From NCBI RefSeq assembly GCF_963924675.1, contig NC_089219.1, positions 149,316,288 to 149,380,287 of the forward strand: DNA of 64,000 nt. The letters run 5' to 3'. Made by a program: the position numbers and the translations under genes. Each line of letters begins with the position of its first letter. Within the stretch, counting starts at the first letter, position 1. Below the pieces are notes generated by a model, which did not search any database, was not told the DNA's origin, and saw nothing but the letters and a program-made list of their open reading frames with translations. The stretch is from Phocoena phocoena. Taxonomy: Eukaryota; Chordata; Mammalia; Artiodactyla; Phocoenidae. This document shows, piece by piece, positions 34,440 through 45,800 of this stretch.

Positions 34440-34900
34440 CCTGTAATTAAATCAGACCGACGCCACTTCAGTAAAAACAACATTTGTTTAGGGAGGAAAG
34501 AGGGACACAGTGTGTGGTGCAGCCTTCCCTTTGAGCTGCCCTGACAGAAAGAGCACCGGGCCCATGTGTGCCCGCAAGCTCCCTTTTGTAGTGAGTGCCA
34601 TTCATCATTGCCTTTGGGGCAGCTAAATGGAGGACTAGAAAGAGAAAAAAAATGACACGAGCTTCCAAAAACACAGTGGTGCTTTTCCTCTTTTCTTTTC
34701 CTTGTTCATTTAAAAGTCCAAAAATATAAAGTGCAGAGCTCAATTAATCAAAGGGCTAAGGCTTTCACTTCAAAGTTCCTTTAATCTGAGGAGACAATTC
34801 ACAAACCCCTCTTCTCCAGGCATCCCCTTTCCCATTCCATTAATAGGACACTAATGCTGCCTTAAATTGAGTCAGAGTAGATTGGGGTGCTGTGTGCAAA
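34440..34900. promoter_or_regulatory. Candidate conserved regulatory segment
   Basis: Repeat-free 460 bp with 'gtaattaaatc' at its left end, 'cattcatcattgcc' and 'ttcatttaaaag' in the middle, then 'caattaatcaaaggg', which joins homeodomain-like TTAATC to a consensus TCF/LEF site ATCAAAG (34747-34753), and 'cattaatagg'. The texture is like that of developmental enhancers, but this is inference and needs cross-species alignment. Confidence 0.3.
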
Positions 34901-35784
34901 TTTAGCCATTCATCCTCCCAGGTCTGTATTCAGACCTGCTACTATTGTGATCTGCAAATACAACATCCTCCTTTTGAAATCCTCCTCCTGCACTCTTCAG
35001 GTCTACCTTGTTTCAAGAAAGCCCACTATATGAAGTACTCAGCAGAGAGGCAAAGTTTCCCCATTACAAAAGGTTTTGGGGAAAAAAAATGGGAGCTTCT
35101 AGAAACCTACACGGGGAGTAGGGAAGCCTGGGTTCTACTCATCATCCATTAATGTATGAGTTTATTTGTTCACTAAACCAACATGAACTATGTCAAGACC
35201 TTCTGCTAAAGATCAAGGTTGAACGGTGCATAAAATATGAATCTCCCTCAAGCATTGCAGGCCTGGCTCACTCCCTGATCAGCTATGTCCCTGTGTTAGT
35301 TGCTCAGGCAATGTGGGTCTCAGATCTCTCTTTCGAAGAATAAAAATAATAGCCGACTTCCCTCTAGTTCACAGAGCGAGAGGGTAGTAAACCTGTGCAT
35401 TTAAGTGTTTCTTTACAGATCAGCCACTGCTATGGGGAATGGAGGGTCATAGGACTAATAGAATTTTTGAGCTAAAAGGAACTAAAGAAATCAACTATTC
35501 CAAACTTTTCACATAAGAAGGGAGTCTGAGAGCTAAAATGTTAGGGTCTCTGCCTGTTGAAAATCTATCAGAAACGAAAACAAAACATCTTTGAAATAAT
35601 AATGGAAGATAGAGCGTTAGGTGAGATGATTTATATCAGTTTGGGAGTGGTGAGTGGCTTAGGAGTAGCAATCAGGAAAATCAGGTTTCTGGTCTTGAAT
35701 TTTTCACTAACCAGCTAAGTCCATAGATGAATGATTTAACATCTCTTGACTCCCAGTTCTGTCACCTGTAAAATGAGAACTACA

Positions 35785-36260
35785 GATGGGGAAATGGTGC
35801 AATGGGAAGACAGTGGGCTTTGGAGTCCTACAGATCTGGGTTTGAGTTCTGCCTCTGCCACATTCTAGCTGTGGGGCCTGGGGTTAAGTTACCTATAAGT
35901 GACTCTCTGAGCCTCAGCTTCCACTTCTGTAAATTGGGCATAACTCCACCTCCTTAATGGGGTTGTTAGGATTAAATATGCTGCAGTATATAAAGCACTT
36001 TGAACATGGTGAGTACTTCTTTTTTGGGGGGGATGGGGGTGGGTCTCTCACTGTTGTGTCCTCTCCCGTTGCGGAGCACAGGTTCCGGACGTGCAGGCTC
36101 AGCAGCCATGGCTCACGGGTCCAGCCGCTCCGTGGCATGTGGGATCTTCCCGGACCGGGGCACGAACCCGTGTCCCCTGCATCGGCAGGCGGACTCTCAA
36201 CAACTGCACCACCAGGGAAGCCCCACGGTGAGTACTTTTAATGAATGTTATTTCCCTCCC
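35785..36260 (+). repeat. MIR: MIR SINE split by a CHR SINE
   Basis: A well-preserved full MIR: 'ggtgcaatgggaagacagtgg', 'ctttggagtcctacagatctgggtttgagttctgcctctgccac', 'tctgtaaattgggcataa', 'gttgttaggattaaat', 'ataaagcactttgaacatgg'. It is interrupted at 36019 and resumes after 36237 with 'ttaatgaatgttatt'. Confidence 0.88.
36019..36226 (-). mobile_element. CHR-type SINE nested in a MIR
   Basis: Read on the minus strand: 'ggcttccctggtggtgcagt', B box 'ggttcgtgccc', 'gtccgggaagatcccacatgcc', 'ctccgcaacgggagagga', then 'agtgagagaccc' and a C/A-rich tail. Target duplication 'ggtgagtactt' at 36008-36018 and 36227-36237. It is close to the cetacean-specific consensus, hence fairly young. Open frames of 74-94 codons on both strands are SINE-derived. 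Confidence 0.93.
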
Positions 36261-36399
36261 TTCCTGGATAACCTCTAGCATTAAAGTTCTATGACTCTGA
36301 AATGTCTCCTCCAAATGTGATCTCATATAAGTATATTGGCTTTACTACTTTCTCACCCTACAGGGTAGGGAGAAGCCAGACACTTTTCTTCTAGTAGAA

Positions 36400-36500
36400 G
36401 ATGGAACGGGGACCTGGAAGGACGACAGCTCACTCAAGGTCACAGTGGCTTAGCCACAGAAATGGAAGTTGAATCAGGTATCCCTGCTTCTAGCCTGGAG
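36400..36500 (-). repeat. MIR: Degenerate MIR fragment
   Basis: 'ctcactcaaggtcacagtggcttagccacagaaatgg' and 'atcaggtatccctgcttc' resemble reversed MIR. Weak. Confidence 0.4.
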
Positions 36501-36629
36501 GCTTTTCTCAAAACAGCCATTTGCAGCTAAGAGAGGGGGCCTCTTTACTTCCCATCAGCCACCTTACCATGAACTCAAATGTATAAAAGAACAATAGAAA
36601 GGAGAGAAAGAACTCATATTTGAGCTAAT

Positions 36630-36800
36630 GGTACCACTGATAGCTCATTTAATCATCTCAATCCCATGGGCTAGTATCCCCATTTAGTAGATGAGAAAAT
36701 GGAGGAACAAAGTGGTAAAAGAACTTGTCTAACTTTCCAAGACTTGTCAATGATGAAGCCAGAATTCATCCTTGCATAAAGCAGGTGCTCTTACCTCATA
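36630..36800 (-). repeat. MIR: MIR SINE
   Basis: 'ctcatttaatcatctcaatccc', 'atccccatttagtagatgagaaaatggagg', 'agccagaattcatccttgc' in reverse MIR order. Confidence 0.75.
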
Positions 36801-38149
36801 TCACACAAGCCTGGAGTCATCACAATGGTGCATGCATGTGGGGTACATCTTCACTGTCAGCAGAGGTCTTTGTGTCACCATAAAAGACTCAATTTCTAAG
36901 ACCAAGCAAGGAACACTCTCTTCTACTCCATGATCTCATTCATGATCTTTGATAAAAGCCCCCAAAGAGTATTTCCCAGCCTGAAATTTACTTATACCTT
37001 CCTCCTACACACTTGCCCAGAGCCAAAGAGAAAGGTCAAAGGGATCTAGAACTTCTGGGGACAATAGTCAACACTTCTGACCTTCCCTGGGTAAAAAAAC
37101 CCGGTCGTTTCTTAGGCTTCAAAGAAGGGACTGAGGAAGCCCAGGACTTGGGAACATGTGGCATGCTTTAAGGCTAAAGCCAGCAGCTGATGATAAATGA
37201 AAAAAGACTTTTCAAACAGAGTGAATGTAAATGAGAAAAGAAGCCCCTGGTTAGGGAAGTTATTTTAGCAAGTGGCTATATAAATGTCTTTATATTGTTA
37301 TTTCCAATATTAGTTTGTTGTTCCTCCATGAAAGCTGATTTATTTGAAATGTTATTACTAGAAACACCCTAATCTTTTGGTAATAATTCATATACTGGAA
37401 CATTACAGTTTTGGAAGGCAGCCCAGCGCTGTCTGGAATCCTATTTATGGATTAAAGGATTTGAACACCACGGCAAGCAAGATCTCTAAAGAGTAGGATA
37501 ATGTAAACCTGGTTCCATATAAAATGCTTTACCCCAGCTATAGTAACGCCATTAAAGTCAGATTGTCAGAGGACACTGGGCATGAGAACTTTCATTGCAC
37601 TAAACCAGGATATCACTGCCCCTGATGAGCAGGGATTTTTCAAGCCCAATTGCCCCTTGTCTTGACAGACTGTGCTTAACTTTGCATTTCCCCTTTCTCT
37701 TAGGACACACCAACGATGTGTCATTGATGTGACACATCATACGATAGGTCTTGACTCCCCGAAAGGCGATAACCAGGTAAAGGAAGGAAAAATATAATTT
37801 GTCACAGCAAAGGCAATCGTGGAGCTAATGCAGTTTATCTGCAGAACTAGGATCATGTGCACCAAGTACTTTGTGTTCTTAGAAACCTTCAGGTTAAGAT
37901 CGATCCCACTCTACCAAAAGTGCTCCTTTAGTAAGTATTCGAGGCCTTGATGCGGGAAGAACCCAGGGAAAACTAAAGCCGATAAGAAAAGGCAAAGATC
38001 ACTGTTGACCATAGCAAGGGCAAAGCACTAAACAGACCCAGAGAAACTACCAAACCAAAGAGGCCTGCATGCTCTCTTCCCTTTGAGGGCCCTTGGGGAG
38101 CCCTGATACCCTGACAAGTAGTGGAAAGGCCCTGGGACTTCTCCTCAGA
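36801..38149. other. Single-copy sequence with a candidate conserved segment
   Basis: No repeat recognised. 37280-37620 is evenly composed and repeat-free ('gtctggaatcctatttatggattaaagg'), suggestive of conserved non-coding DNA. An exact inverted repeat lies at 37715-37738. Confidence 0.45.
37715..37738. other. Perfect 9-bp inverted repeat
   Basis: The arms 'gatgtgtca' and 'tgacacatc' flank a 6-bp spacer 'ttgatg'. It could be a dimeric factor site (TGACA is a TALE-homeodomain core) or chance. Confidence 0.7.
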
Positions 38150-38330
38150 GTCACCTGGTTCCTCTCTTTATTGGCGGTGTTGCCGTGAGCTGGTCATTTA
38201 ACCTCTTTGAACCTTAGCTTCTTCATCTTTAAAGAGATAATATCTACTTGCAATGCTGTTATGCGAATTTGATGAGGTCATATATGACAAACGTCCAACA
38301 CACAGAGGGTGGTAAAGGAATGACAGCAAC
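38150..38330 (+). repeat. MIR: MIR SINE
   Basis: 'tgagctggtcatttaacctctttgaaccttagcttcttcatc', 'aaagagataatatctacttgcaatgctgttatgcg' follow MIR. Confidence 0.75.
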
Positions 38331-38854
38331 ACCTATAACTGTTATCAGACAACTGACACACTGTACGAAGATGTCCAGTTTCTAAATCAGACTCTTAATG
38401 GTGACTTAACTTCTCTATCACAAGCTCCTAGCAGGTGGCAAACCAAAAATGCTCTTAGAACTTGCTGGGGCTCAACAAAAGCAGAGAGAAGGTGGGAGGG
38501 AGACAGGAGAGAGAAAGGATAGACCAATGTCACGTTCCCTTTCAGCAAAGACACTGCCTATTAACATAGAGTCGTCAAGCATCTCATGAACGTCATCTGC
38601 CACATAAATAATGGATAATAATTCTAATTATACCACCATCTAAAACTTGACTTAAGAAGTCTTTTTTTTTTTTTCCTCCAACTTATTTCAGTCACCTCAA
38701 GCAGATCCTCTTTTATATTTTATAACTTCCAGCCTCTACTCAGTGATTCAGGTCTGGGTTCTGACTCTAGACACAGCACAGGAGGGGAAATGTTTTCTCA
38801 GACCCATTGTGAAAAAGGGAAGCATTCCAGGGCAGTTGGAGGCTCTGGATAAGT
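38331..38854. other. Single-copy-like non-coding sequence
   Basis: T12 run near 38663. Otherwise nothing recognised. Confidence 0.5.
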
Positions 38855-39065
38855 GTAGAGCAATATTTTTAAAAGGTAGACTTTAGACTACCTGTGTGAG
38901 AGTCACTGGGGGAGGATGGGAGCCCCTTTTTAAAAAATGCAGATTTCTGGGTTCCACCCAGAGCCATTAAATCAGAATTATCTGAGAATAGGCCCTGGGA
39001 ATCTGTACTTTTAACAGGTTCCCAGAAGACCTTGATGTGCACTAAACTTTGAGAAAGCTCTAGTG
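38855..39065 (+). mobile_element. MER5A: MER5A-type hAT-Charlie relic
   Basis: 'aaatgcagatttctgggttccaccc', 'taaatcagaattatctgagaataggccctgggaatctgtactttt', 'aacaggttcccag', 'tgatgtgcactaaactttgagaaagc' are MER5A landmarks in order. Non-coding. Confidence 0.85.
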
Positions 39066-39619
39066 TAGGAATTTTCAGGGACAAGCCAGTGGGTATCAGT
39101 TCCCTTCAGGACTTCCCATGGAGCATGGTGATAAAGAACAATTTCATTGTATTTTACTGTTTACAAAATGCTTTCACAGACATTATCGCATACTAAAGAG
39201 TGTACATACAAACAAAACAGAGATATCCATACTGCAAATTATTTATATTGATAAACAATACAGCATACCTCATCAACCCAGATCAGAGAAAGGGCTGTTC
39301 TACATAAATACATTTGCTAGAAAAACTGGAATTTAACACTTTGAATGCCAAACATTTGAAAGAAGTGATCCCAGTGTTATTTTAATGAATTTTACAGGCA
39401 GCTGCCTTAGTAAACCAAAGATCTCAAACATAATTTAACATTACATTGACTCAGGGTCATCGCTGGGAGCACCCGCTTTTGCAGGAAGCTGTAAAAGCAG
39501 CGATGTATGGTGCATCAGTGCATATTGATGTGCTCTGGGCTCTGCTCACGTGAAACACTCTTTGTCCTGACATTTGACGGCTCCAAGCTCGAGGCATTTT
39601 GCTTGCCGTTTATAGTCTT
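39066..39619. other. Single-copy-like non-coding sequence
   Basis: 39130-39200 is weakly MIR-like. No gene. Confidence 0.45.
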
Positions 39620-39633
39620 TCTAACTTCTCTTT

Positions 39634-39897
39634 TTTTTTTTTTTTTTTTTTGTGGTACGCAGGCCTCTCACTGTTGTGGTCTCTCCCGTTGGGAAGCACA
39701 GGCTCCGGACACGCAGGCCTCTCACTGTTGTGGTCTCTCCCTTTGGGAAGCACAGGCTCCGGACACGCAGGCTCAGCGGCCATGACTCACGGGCCCAGCC
39801 ACTCCGCAGCATGTGGGATCCTCCCAGACCGGGGCACGAACCTGTGTCCCCTGCATCGGCAGGCGGACTCTCAACCACTGCGCCACCAGGGAAGCCC
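39634..39897 (-). mobile_element. CHR-type SINE with internal 54-bp tandem duplication
   Basis: On the minus strand the head 'gggcttccctggtggcgcagtgg' starts at about 39897, and the poly(A) is the T run at the left edge. The 54-bp segment beginning 'aggcctctcactgttgtgg' occurs twice (39661-39714 and 39715-39768) with one mismatch, so the 3' part of the SINE is doubled. Target duplication 'tctaacttctcttt' at 39620-39633 and 39898-39911. Confidence 0.93.
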
Positions 39898-39911
39898 TCT
39901 AACTTCTCTTT

Positions 39912-40204
39912 GAATCGACTATCGAATGTTGCTTCCTGCCAATACGACACAAAGCACCACCTCCCTCACCCTTTCTGATGATGTACTACTCATATTCTAA
40001 GGTAGAAGAAAACTGAGAACGTCTTATACGTGTGAGTACAATAAGAGGAAATCACCTCTGAGAGTTTGTGAATAGAAGATCCTAGGAATAATAGTCACAA
40101 GGCTGAGTGTGACAAGGATCTGGGGTCACTTGTATATTTACCACTGGAGCATGGAGGGAATTAGACATGGATAAAGCATGGATCACTCAGAAAGAGAAGA
40201 TTGA
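39912..40204. other. Short unassigned stretch
   Basis: Nothing recognised. Confidence 0.5.
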
Positions 40205-40600
40205 CTATTGCTGGGTGAATTAGTGAGAATTCTTTCTGTTAAGACTGTCAGACAAACATCTTGGATTCGTTTTAGAACAAGGCGGTATTTGTTAGCTCAC
40301 AAAACTGGCAGGTTTCCCTATAGCTCGTCTCTGCTCCTGCGTGCGCTCACAATGCTGCAGATGGATGTTTTGTGGCAGGAAGCATGCTCCACGTTCAAGT
40401 CATCCTATCTTAGAACCCAAAGGAAAGAGGGGCCTCTTACTTTTCCGCCTTGATATAGCAGAGAAGTTCTCCAATTAGACCAACCTGGGTCATATGTCCA
40501 CCCCTTGTACCAATCACTTGTGGAAGCACGAATGGTCAGGCCTAGATCTTGTGCCGATTACTGTGGTGAGGGGTGCCCAGTGCTATGACTGGAGCCCATT
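40205..40600. repeat. Possible ancient interspersed repeat, unnamed
   Basis: 'ggtatttgttagctcacaaaactggcagg', 'aaaggaaagaggggcctctta', 'gaccaacctgggtcatatgtccac' and 'ccaatcacttgtgg' resemble a mammal-wide repeat that I remember but cannot name. An 81-codon frame at 40208-40453 falls in it. Confidence 0.35.
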
Positions 40601-41710
40601 ATAATAAGAAGGTGGGTCAGGAGCAGCTCCCCAAAGGAAGTGGAATTGATCTTAGCAGAAGGGGGGACAGAAGCTACAGAAATTAAAGAAGAGACGTCGA
40701 CTGTGGCAGAACCACAGATCAAGGCCCATCTAATGAGAGCACCAAGGGAAGATCAGGTAAGGATGATTGGGCTCAGATCAGAGAAAGCTGGAGCTGCAGA
40801 TGTGTCAGTGTCCATGATGCTAAGTCCCCTCTTCCCATGGAATCCCCAGCAGGAGACTTTTAGTGAAGAGAACATTTTATTTCAGTGACTCTGCATCAGC
40901 CAGTGGAGACCAGGTTACCCTGTGTGAACCAAGAACCTGCAAATCTCAGCACTTTACATGAAGATTTATCACTCAGTACGAGCACATGTCCAGTGCAGGT
41001 TGCATCTGAGCTACACAGTTCTCACTGAGACCAGGGTGGCGGAGCAGCAATCGTCTGAGAGCGGTGGTCACGTCTCAATCTAGGAGCTTCTGTCTGGAAG
41101 TAACCCTCCACTTCTGTTCAGGCAATTAAGTGAAATCCTGCCATGAGTCTGGGAAGAATTTAATGGACAACACTAGTGACTACCAAAGACTCTGTGGATT
41201 CCCCAGCCTCCAAAGGAAGGTGAATGGAGGGGGGAAAGAATGGTTCCCTACCAGACTCTATGTAGTGAAAGCAGCATTCTGGGTTCACTCCCATGCCTCC
41301 ATCCCCCATCCACACCACTGCCCGACTCAACTGGAACCTAGTAAAGGATTCTGACATTGCTGTTGTTAGGAGAAGAGGATTAAAATCTTCCAAATTTCTA
41401 CTGGAATACTTAGAAAATGCGAGAGAAAACAGAGCTATCTTGGCTATAACACGGTCTCCAGATAGATATAGATATCATATAGACAATCATATACATATCC
41501 GATTGGTGATAAGAGTAGAAAAATCTGGGAGGGAATTGGAGAAGGACTCTAAATCTCTCAACAGGTTTACCTGGGGGAGATTGTAGAGATGATATCTATC
41601 CAGAAAATGATGCCTTGCTAAACTCAGTGAAGTACCACATGTAGCATCAAGAAAAATATCCTGCCAAACTAGGAGAGAAATAAAGAAGTAAAGAAAAAAG
41701 AGAGGGACAG
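40601..41710. other. 1.1 kb single-copy-like sequence
   Basis: No recognised repeat or gene. A short 'gatagatatagatatcata' run lies near 41461. Confidence 0.5.
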
Positions 41711-41760
41711 AGGGAGGAAGGAAGCAAGGAAGGATGCAAGGAAGGAAGGAAGGGAAGGAA
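41711..41760. repeat. (GGAA)n-like microsatellite
   Basis: Imperfect 'ggaa'/'gcaa' units. GGAA clusters can bind ETS factors, but this is an ordinary simple repeat in appearance. Confidence 0.9.
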
Positions 41761-41799
41761 ACAGCTTACCTGTGAACAATTAGCCTATAGTGGCGTAGG

Positions 41800-42350
41800 T
41801 CAGACATTTATTCACTCAGCATTTGCTAAGAACCTACTCTATTGACCAAGTACCAAAGTTAAAAAGATGACTAAGACATAGTCCTTGCCTCAAAAACTTA
41901 ATTTCTTGTAGGCAAACAGGCAAGTAAAGAGAAAACATAAAACTAGGGAGACACTGCTCTGTCAGAAGCAAGCCCAAAGGTTACAGGCACCCCAAGAACA
42001 AACACCTATCTCAAACCTGGTCCATGGCAATCAACTACTAATGGCATCTGAATGAAGAGATCTCTGAAAAAGTCCTACAGGGTAAGTAGAAGCTAGCCAA
42101 ACAAAGGGAAGCAGTTTGAGGAAGAATATTCCAGGGAGGAGGGAGTGCATTTGAAAAGATTCCCAGGTAAGGGAGAGGTGCTATATGTATTGATACATCA
42201 GTATGAAATTAGAATGGGGATGATGGTAAGAGGTGAGACTGGAAAGAATGGTCTGTCAAGAGCTTTTCTGGGCTTGCAAAAGAATTTGTATTTTATCCTG
42301 AGATTAATGATGAGAATTTTAAGCAAGAAACCAAAATGGTCAGATTGAGA
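41800..42350. repeat. Ancient interspersed repeat, name not assigned
   Basis: 'tcactcagcatttgctaagaacctactc', 'atagtccttgcctcaaaaactt', 'gaatattccagggagg' and 'tttgtattttatcctgagattaatga' belong to the same old repeat type suspected at 8.2-8.6 kb. Confidence 0.4.
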
Positions 42351-42812
42351 TTTTTTTTTAATTTAATTTAATTTATTTTTTATTAAAGTATAACTGATAA
42401 TTGGGAGATTGGGATTGACATATATATACTAACATGTATAAAATGGATAACTAATAAGAACCTGCTGTATAAAAAAATTAAATAAAATTCAAAAAATAAA
42501 TGAAAACAAAATATAGCTGATTTACAATGTTTCAGGTGTACAGAAAATTGATTCAACTATACGTACATAGTGAAGTAAGTCAAAGACAAATATCATATAA
42601 TATTATTTATATGTGGAATCTAAACAAATGATACAAATGAACTTATTTACAAAACAGAAATAGACTCACAGACATAAAAAACAAACTTATGGTTACCAAA
42701 GGGGAAAGGCAGAGGGAGGGATAAATTGGGAACTTGGGAGTGACCAACACATACTACTGTATATAAAATAGATAAACAACAAGGACATACTATAGCACAT
42801 GGAACTAGATTC
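42351..42812 (-). mobile_element. L1: L1 3' end with 5' inversion (twin-primed) and an insert
   Basis: 42351-42568 is minus-strand L1 3' end (T9, 'tattaaagtataactgat', 'atttacaatgtttcaggtgtacag'). 42569-42812 is plus-strand L1 from just upstream ('agtgaagtaagtcaaagacaaata' to 'gcacatggaactagattcac'). The two parts meet head to head at 42568/42569, the arrangement expected of twin priming. A smaller insertion occupies 42399-42511. The outer target duplications are not clear. Confidence 0.75.
42399..42511 (+). mobile_element. Mini L1 3' UTR fragment inserted into the L1
   Basis: 'ttgggagattgggattgacatatatatactaacatgtataaaatgg' to 'aacctgctgtataaaaaaattaaataaaattc' plus an A-rich tail is an L1 3' UTR piece ending early. 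The duplication tata(a/g)ctgat lies at 42389-42398 and 42512-42521, so it is a separate retroposition, later than the host L1. Confidence 0.78.
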
Positions 42813-45800
42813 ACATTTTAAAACAATAGTTGTGCCTAAATTATGAAGATGGACTGAAGGAGTACAAGACTGAAGGCATGGGTGGGGAACAGTCAGGGGG
42901 CTTTTATAATAATCCAAGGAAAAATACTGAAGCTAGGGAGCCGAGAAAGAGGGGGGCATCAACAACTCCCAGCCCTAATCAGCTACTTAAGGAATGTAGG
43001 TACTCAGGAAGGGAGAAAGATGGGATCTAGAGTCCTTTGATCCAGAATAGAGACACCATCCTATTTATTTTCCTTGGTCCCTGCTATTAAAAAAGGTTTG
43101 CTGAGAACCATGACACTGAGAGGGTAAAGTTGATGGGCAATCATGTCCCCTGTACCCTATCAACATCATCCCCCTAGAAGCCATCAATTGCATGGTGTTG
43201 AAGAGACCAATTCAGCATCATCCAGAGGCACCTCAAATAAATAACAGGAGTGAACGATTTGTGTGGTCAAGAAAATTCGAAAGAATCATGTGGTCTTCAC
43301 CCACAGTAGACTCTGATACTGAAAGGATAAGGCACTTCGGGGGACTCTTTCTCTCCATCCCCGCAGAGCTTACCAATCTCTTCACAGAACTTGGGTCTAT
43401 GTGTCCACAGAAAACAATGTGCAATAGAGTTATTGCATCAGTTCCCGAACATAGCCTATAAATGATGATATTTTTTGTCTTAAACAATGTACGACCAGTG
43501 CTCAGTACTGAACTTTTCCTAAAACATCCTGAACTCAGCCCATTAATGAGACCACAGCAGCAGCAAGCAGGAGCCTATGCCTCGGGGCCACGGTCACTGC
43601 TAGAGATACCTAAGTCCCATCAGGAACAAGACGACTATATCTGTTTACCTTCCTCCTGGATCAGCAAGGAGTCTCAGCTGGTTTGAGGCAACAAATCTAC
43701 CTGAAACCAGCTGAACTTATTATAACAGGCAGGAGGGGAAAGGATAGCAGCTGGACTATTGGAAAATGGGAGAAAGGAGGAAATTCAAAGAAACTCCATT
43801 TCAACTTACCATCGTTGGTATGTGTTTGTTTGTTTGTTTGGGGAAAAACAATACTGAGGGCAGGCAGTCAGGTCTAATGAAACGTATAGTCTCAACATCC
43901 CTTTCTCCACTTTCCCAATCTGCACTTGCATTTCAGAAACAGGTCTACACTGCTTTAGTCAGAGTCCCTCTGCCTCGTGAGTAATTCACAGAGCCTTCTC
44001 AAGTCCTCAGGAACTGACTACTACTAGCTCAAGGCCTCAGTGGAGAGTATGCAGAACCCTGAGATTGGATCCATATGAATTGCCAACAACAGCCAAGCCC
44101 TCCCCAATCAGCCAAGCCAACCTTGCTACACTGCCCACCCCTTCTCTAACCCTGCCTGTGACAGTGCTGCTTTGAAATCCTATCTGATCAGGCACGACTT
44201 CTCAGCTACACCATTTTCTGTTCTTTTTAAGATGGTGGGCAAGCATGGGTGTAAGAATGGCAACTGTAAGCTTTCCAAGGCATCCTCCCACTCAGAAACG
44301 AGCCTTTCATCTCATCACCTGTTTCAGAGGAAACAGCTGGAAGTACACGGAGTTGTGTTTTGTGTGGATGTCAAATATACTACTCTGCACTGTCAAGATG
44401 TTGCATCATCGCCTTTGTCCTGTGCTCGGCATGTTGCCAAGGAAAGGAGGGTTTCAGGATGTGGGGCAGCGGAAGGACTGCCCAACTGGACACTTCGATC
44501 CGGTCTCATAGACAGAAGGATATGAGCCTCTTACCTGGAATGATTTGAAGAACTTCCCGACTTCCCTTCGCTTCCAGACCTAGTCCAAAGTATCTCCCGA
44601 TCAGTTCTCTATGATGTCTGAATGTCCACCATGATACATCATTCTGAGTAATAATATTGCTTTCCAATAGTCTGTTATCAAAATGTAAACCAGTACAAGA
44701 AGGATTTTGGTTTCAGGCTTTAATCAGTCATTAGCCTGTCAGGTTTCCACCTAGCAAATCTGAGACACATGGAACAGGACAAAAAGCTAGAGTTATTTAG
44801 GTACTGGGTGCCCAGGTGAGGAAAGATTACATAAGACATAGGACAGGTCTTACTTTACAATTGAAAAGGAGTGTTAGTAGAGAAGGTGAGGCGACAAATA
44901 AATGCAAACAGCAACAACGTGTATATCCCTCATTTCGCCATTTGTTCAAGGCCGGTCTTGACCCCAGGCTCAATCTCTACTGATTTTAGTGCTGAAGAAA
45001 TTTCAAAAGAAATGCGGGGCAAAGGTTCACTCTCAAGTACAACTGAACCACATTTCCTTCTAGCAAAGTGGCATGTGGATTGATATTTTTTTATCAATGT
45101 ATCAATGGAAAGACATCTCTGTTTTTTACAAGGACCATATCAGCGATTCTGTCAGACTTTCAGAAAATGTTAGTTTGTTGGCATTTAAATTTTATCTTCT
45201 CTGCCTGCACATCTACCTACCCGCAACTGGGAAAAAAAGCTTTTCTGTCTAGTCATTAATGATGTATATACAGTCACGTAAAGAGAACTAGAGGACTCAT
45301 TCTTCAAGGAAGCATGCTGGGGTCTTTTTCTTTGTAAAACAAATAACTGCTTCCAAATGTATATGCCATTTAAAGTGTTTTCTACATTGGGCTTTCTAGT
45401 ACCCTTCTTAGAGAAGTAAGATCTCAGCAGAATGTCACATTTTTTACTGAATTAAGTAAGTAGGTTTAATTTGGGGCAGGAGGAGGGGGAGAGCTTCAAG
45501 TTACCAAGAGCAATTTTAGGATCTCCTTCTGCAGTTATCTGCTTAAATGGAACGCTCAAGGTTGTAGTCTGCCTAAAGAGAGGGGATCCTGACACAGATG
45601 ACCCAAGGAGCTCTCTTCCAAGGCTCAAGCACCATAATCCTAAATCCTGGTCCTTCCTTTTTGGATCCTTTGACAAAGCAAGAAAGCAGAATATCTTGTC
45701 CATCCTGTTCTCCTAGCGCGCTGTGTAATCTAATAGGCTAAAAGCACTGGTTTGCATAAAAAGTAAATCGGAGGAATCCTTCTCCACAAATTCTGAACAG

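Larger units (their letters stand above)
32046..35780. other. 3.7 kb mostly single-copy sequence
   Basis: The longest stretch here with almost no recognisable repeat apart from a small tandem array at 33118-33167 and weakly MIR-like words near 35480-35540. Open frames (for example 33857-34150 and 34011-34277) overlap in different phases and show no family. It contains the two candidate conserved segments listed below. Confidence 0.5.

Noticed and set aside
39507..39978. Several 92-109 codon open frames
   Set aside because: They are translations of a CHR SINE on both strands. The same peptide types appear over every SINE in the window.
44172..44548. Possible small gene (117 codons, Cys-containing)
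   Set aside because: Three overlapping phases are equally open, there is no family resemblance, and no promoter, splice or poly(A) context.
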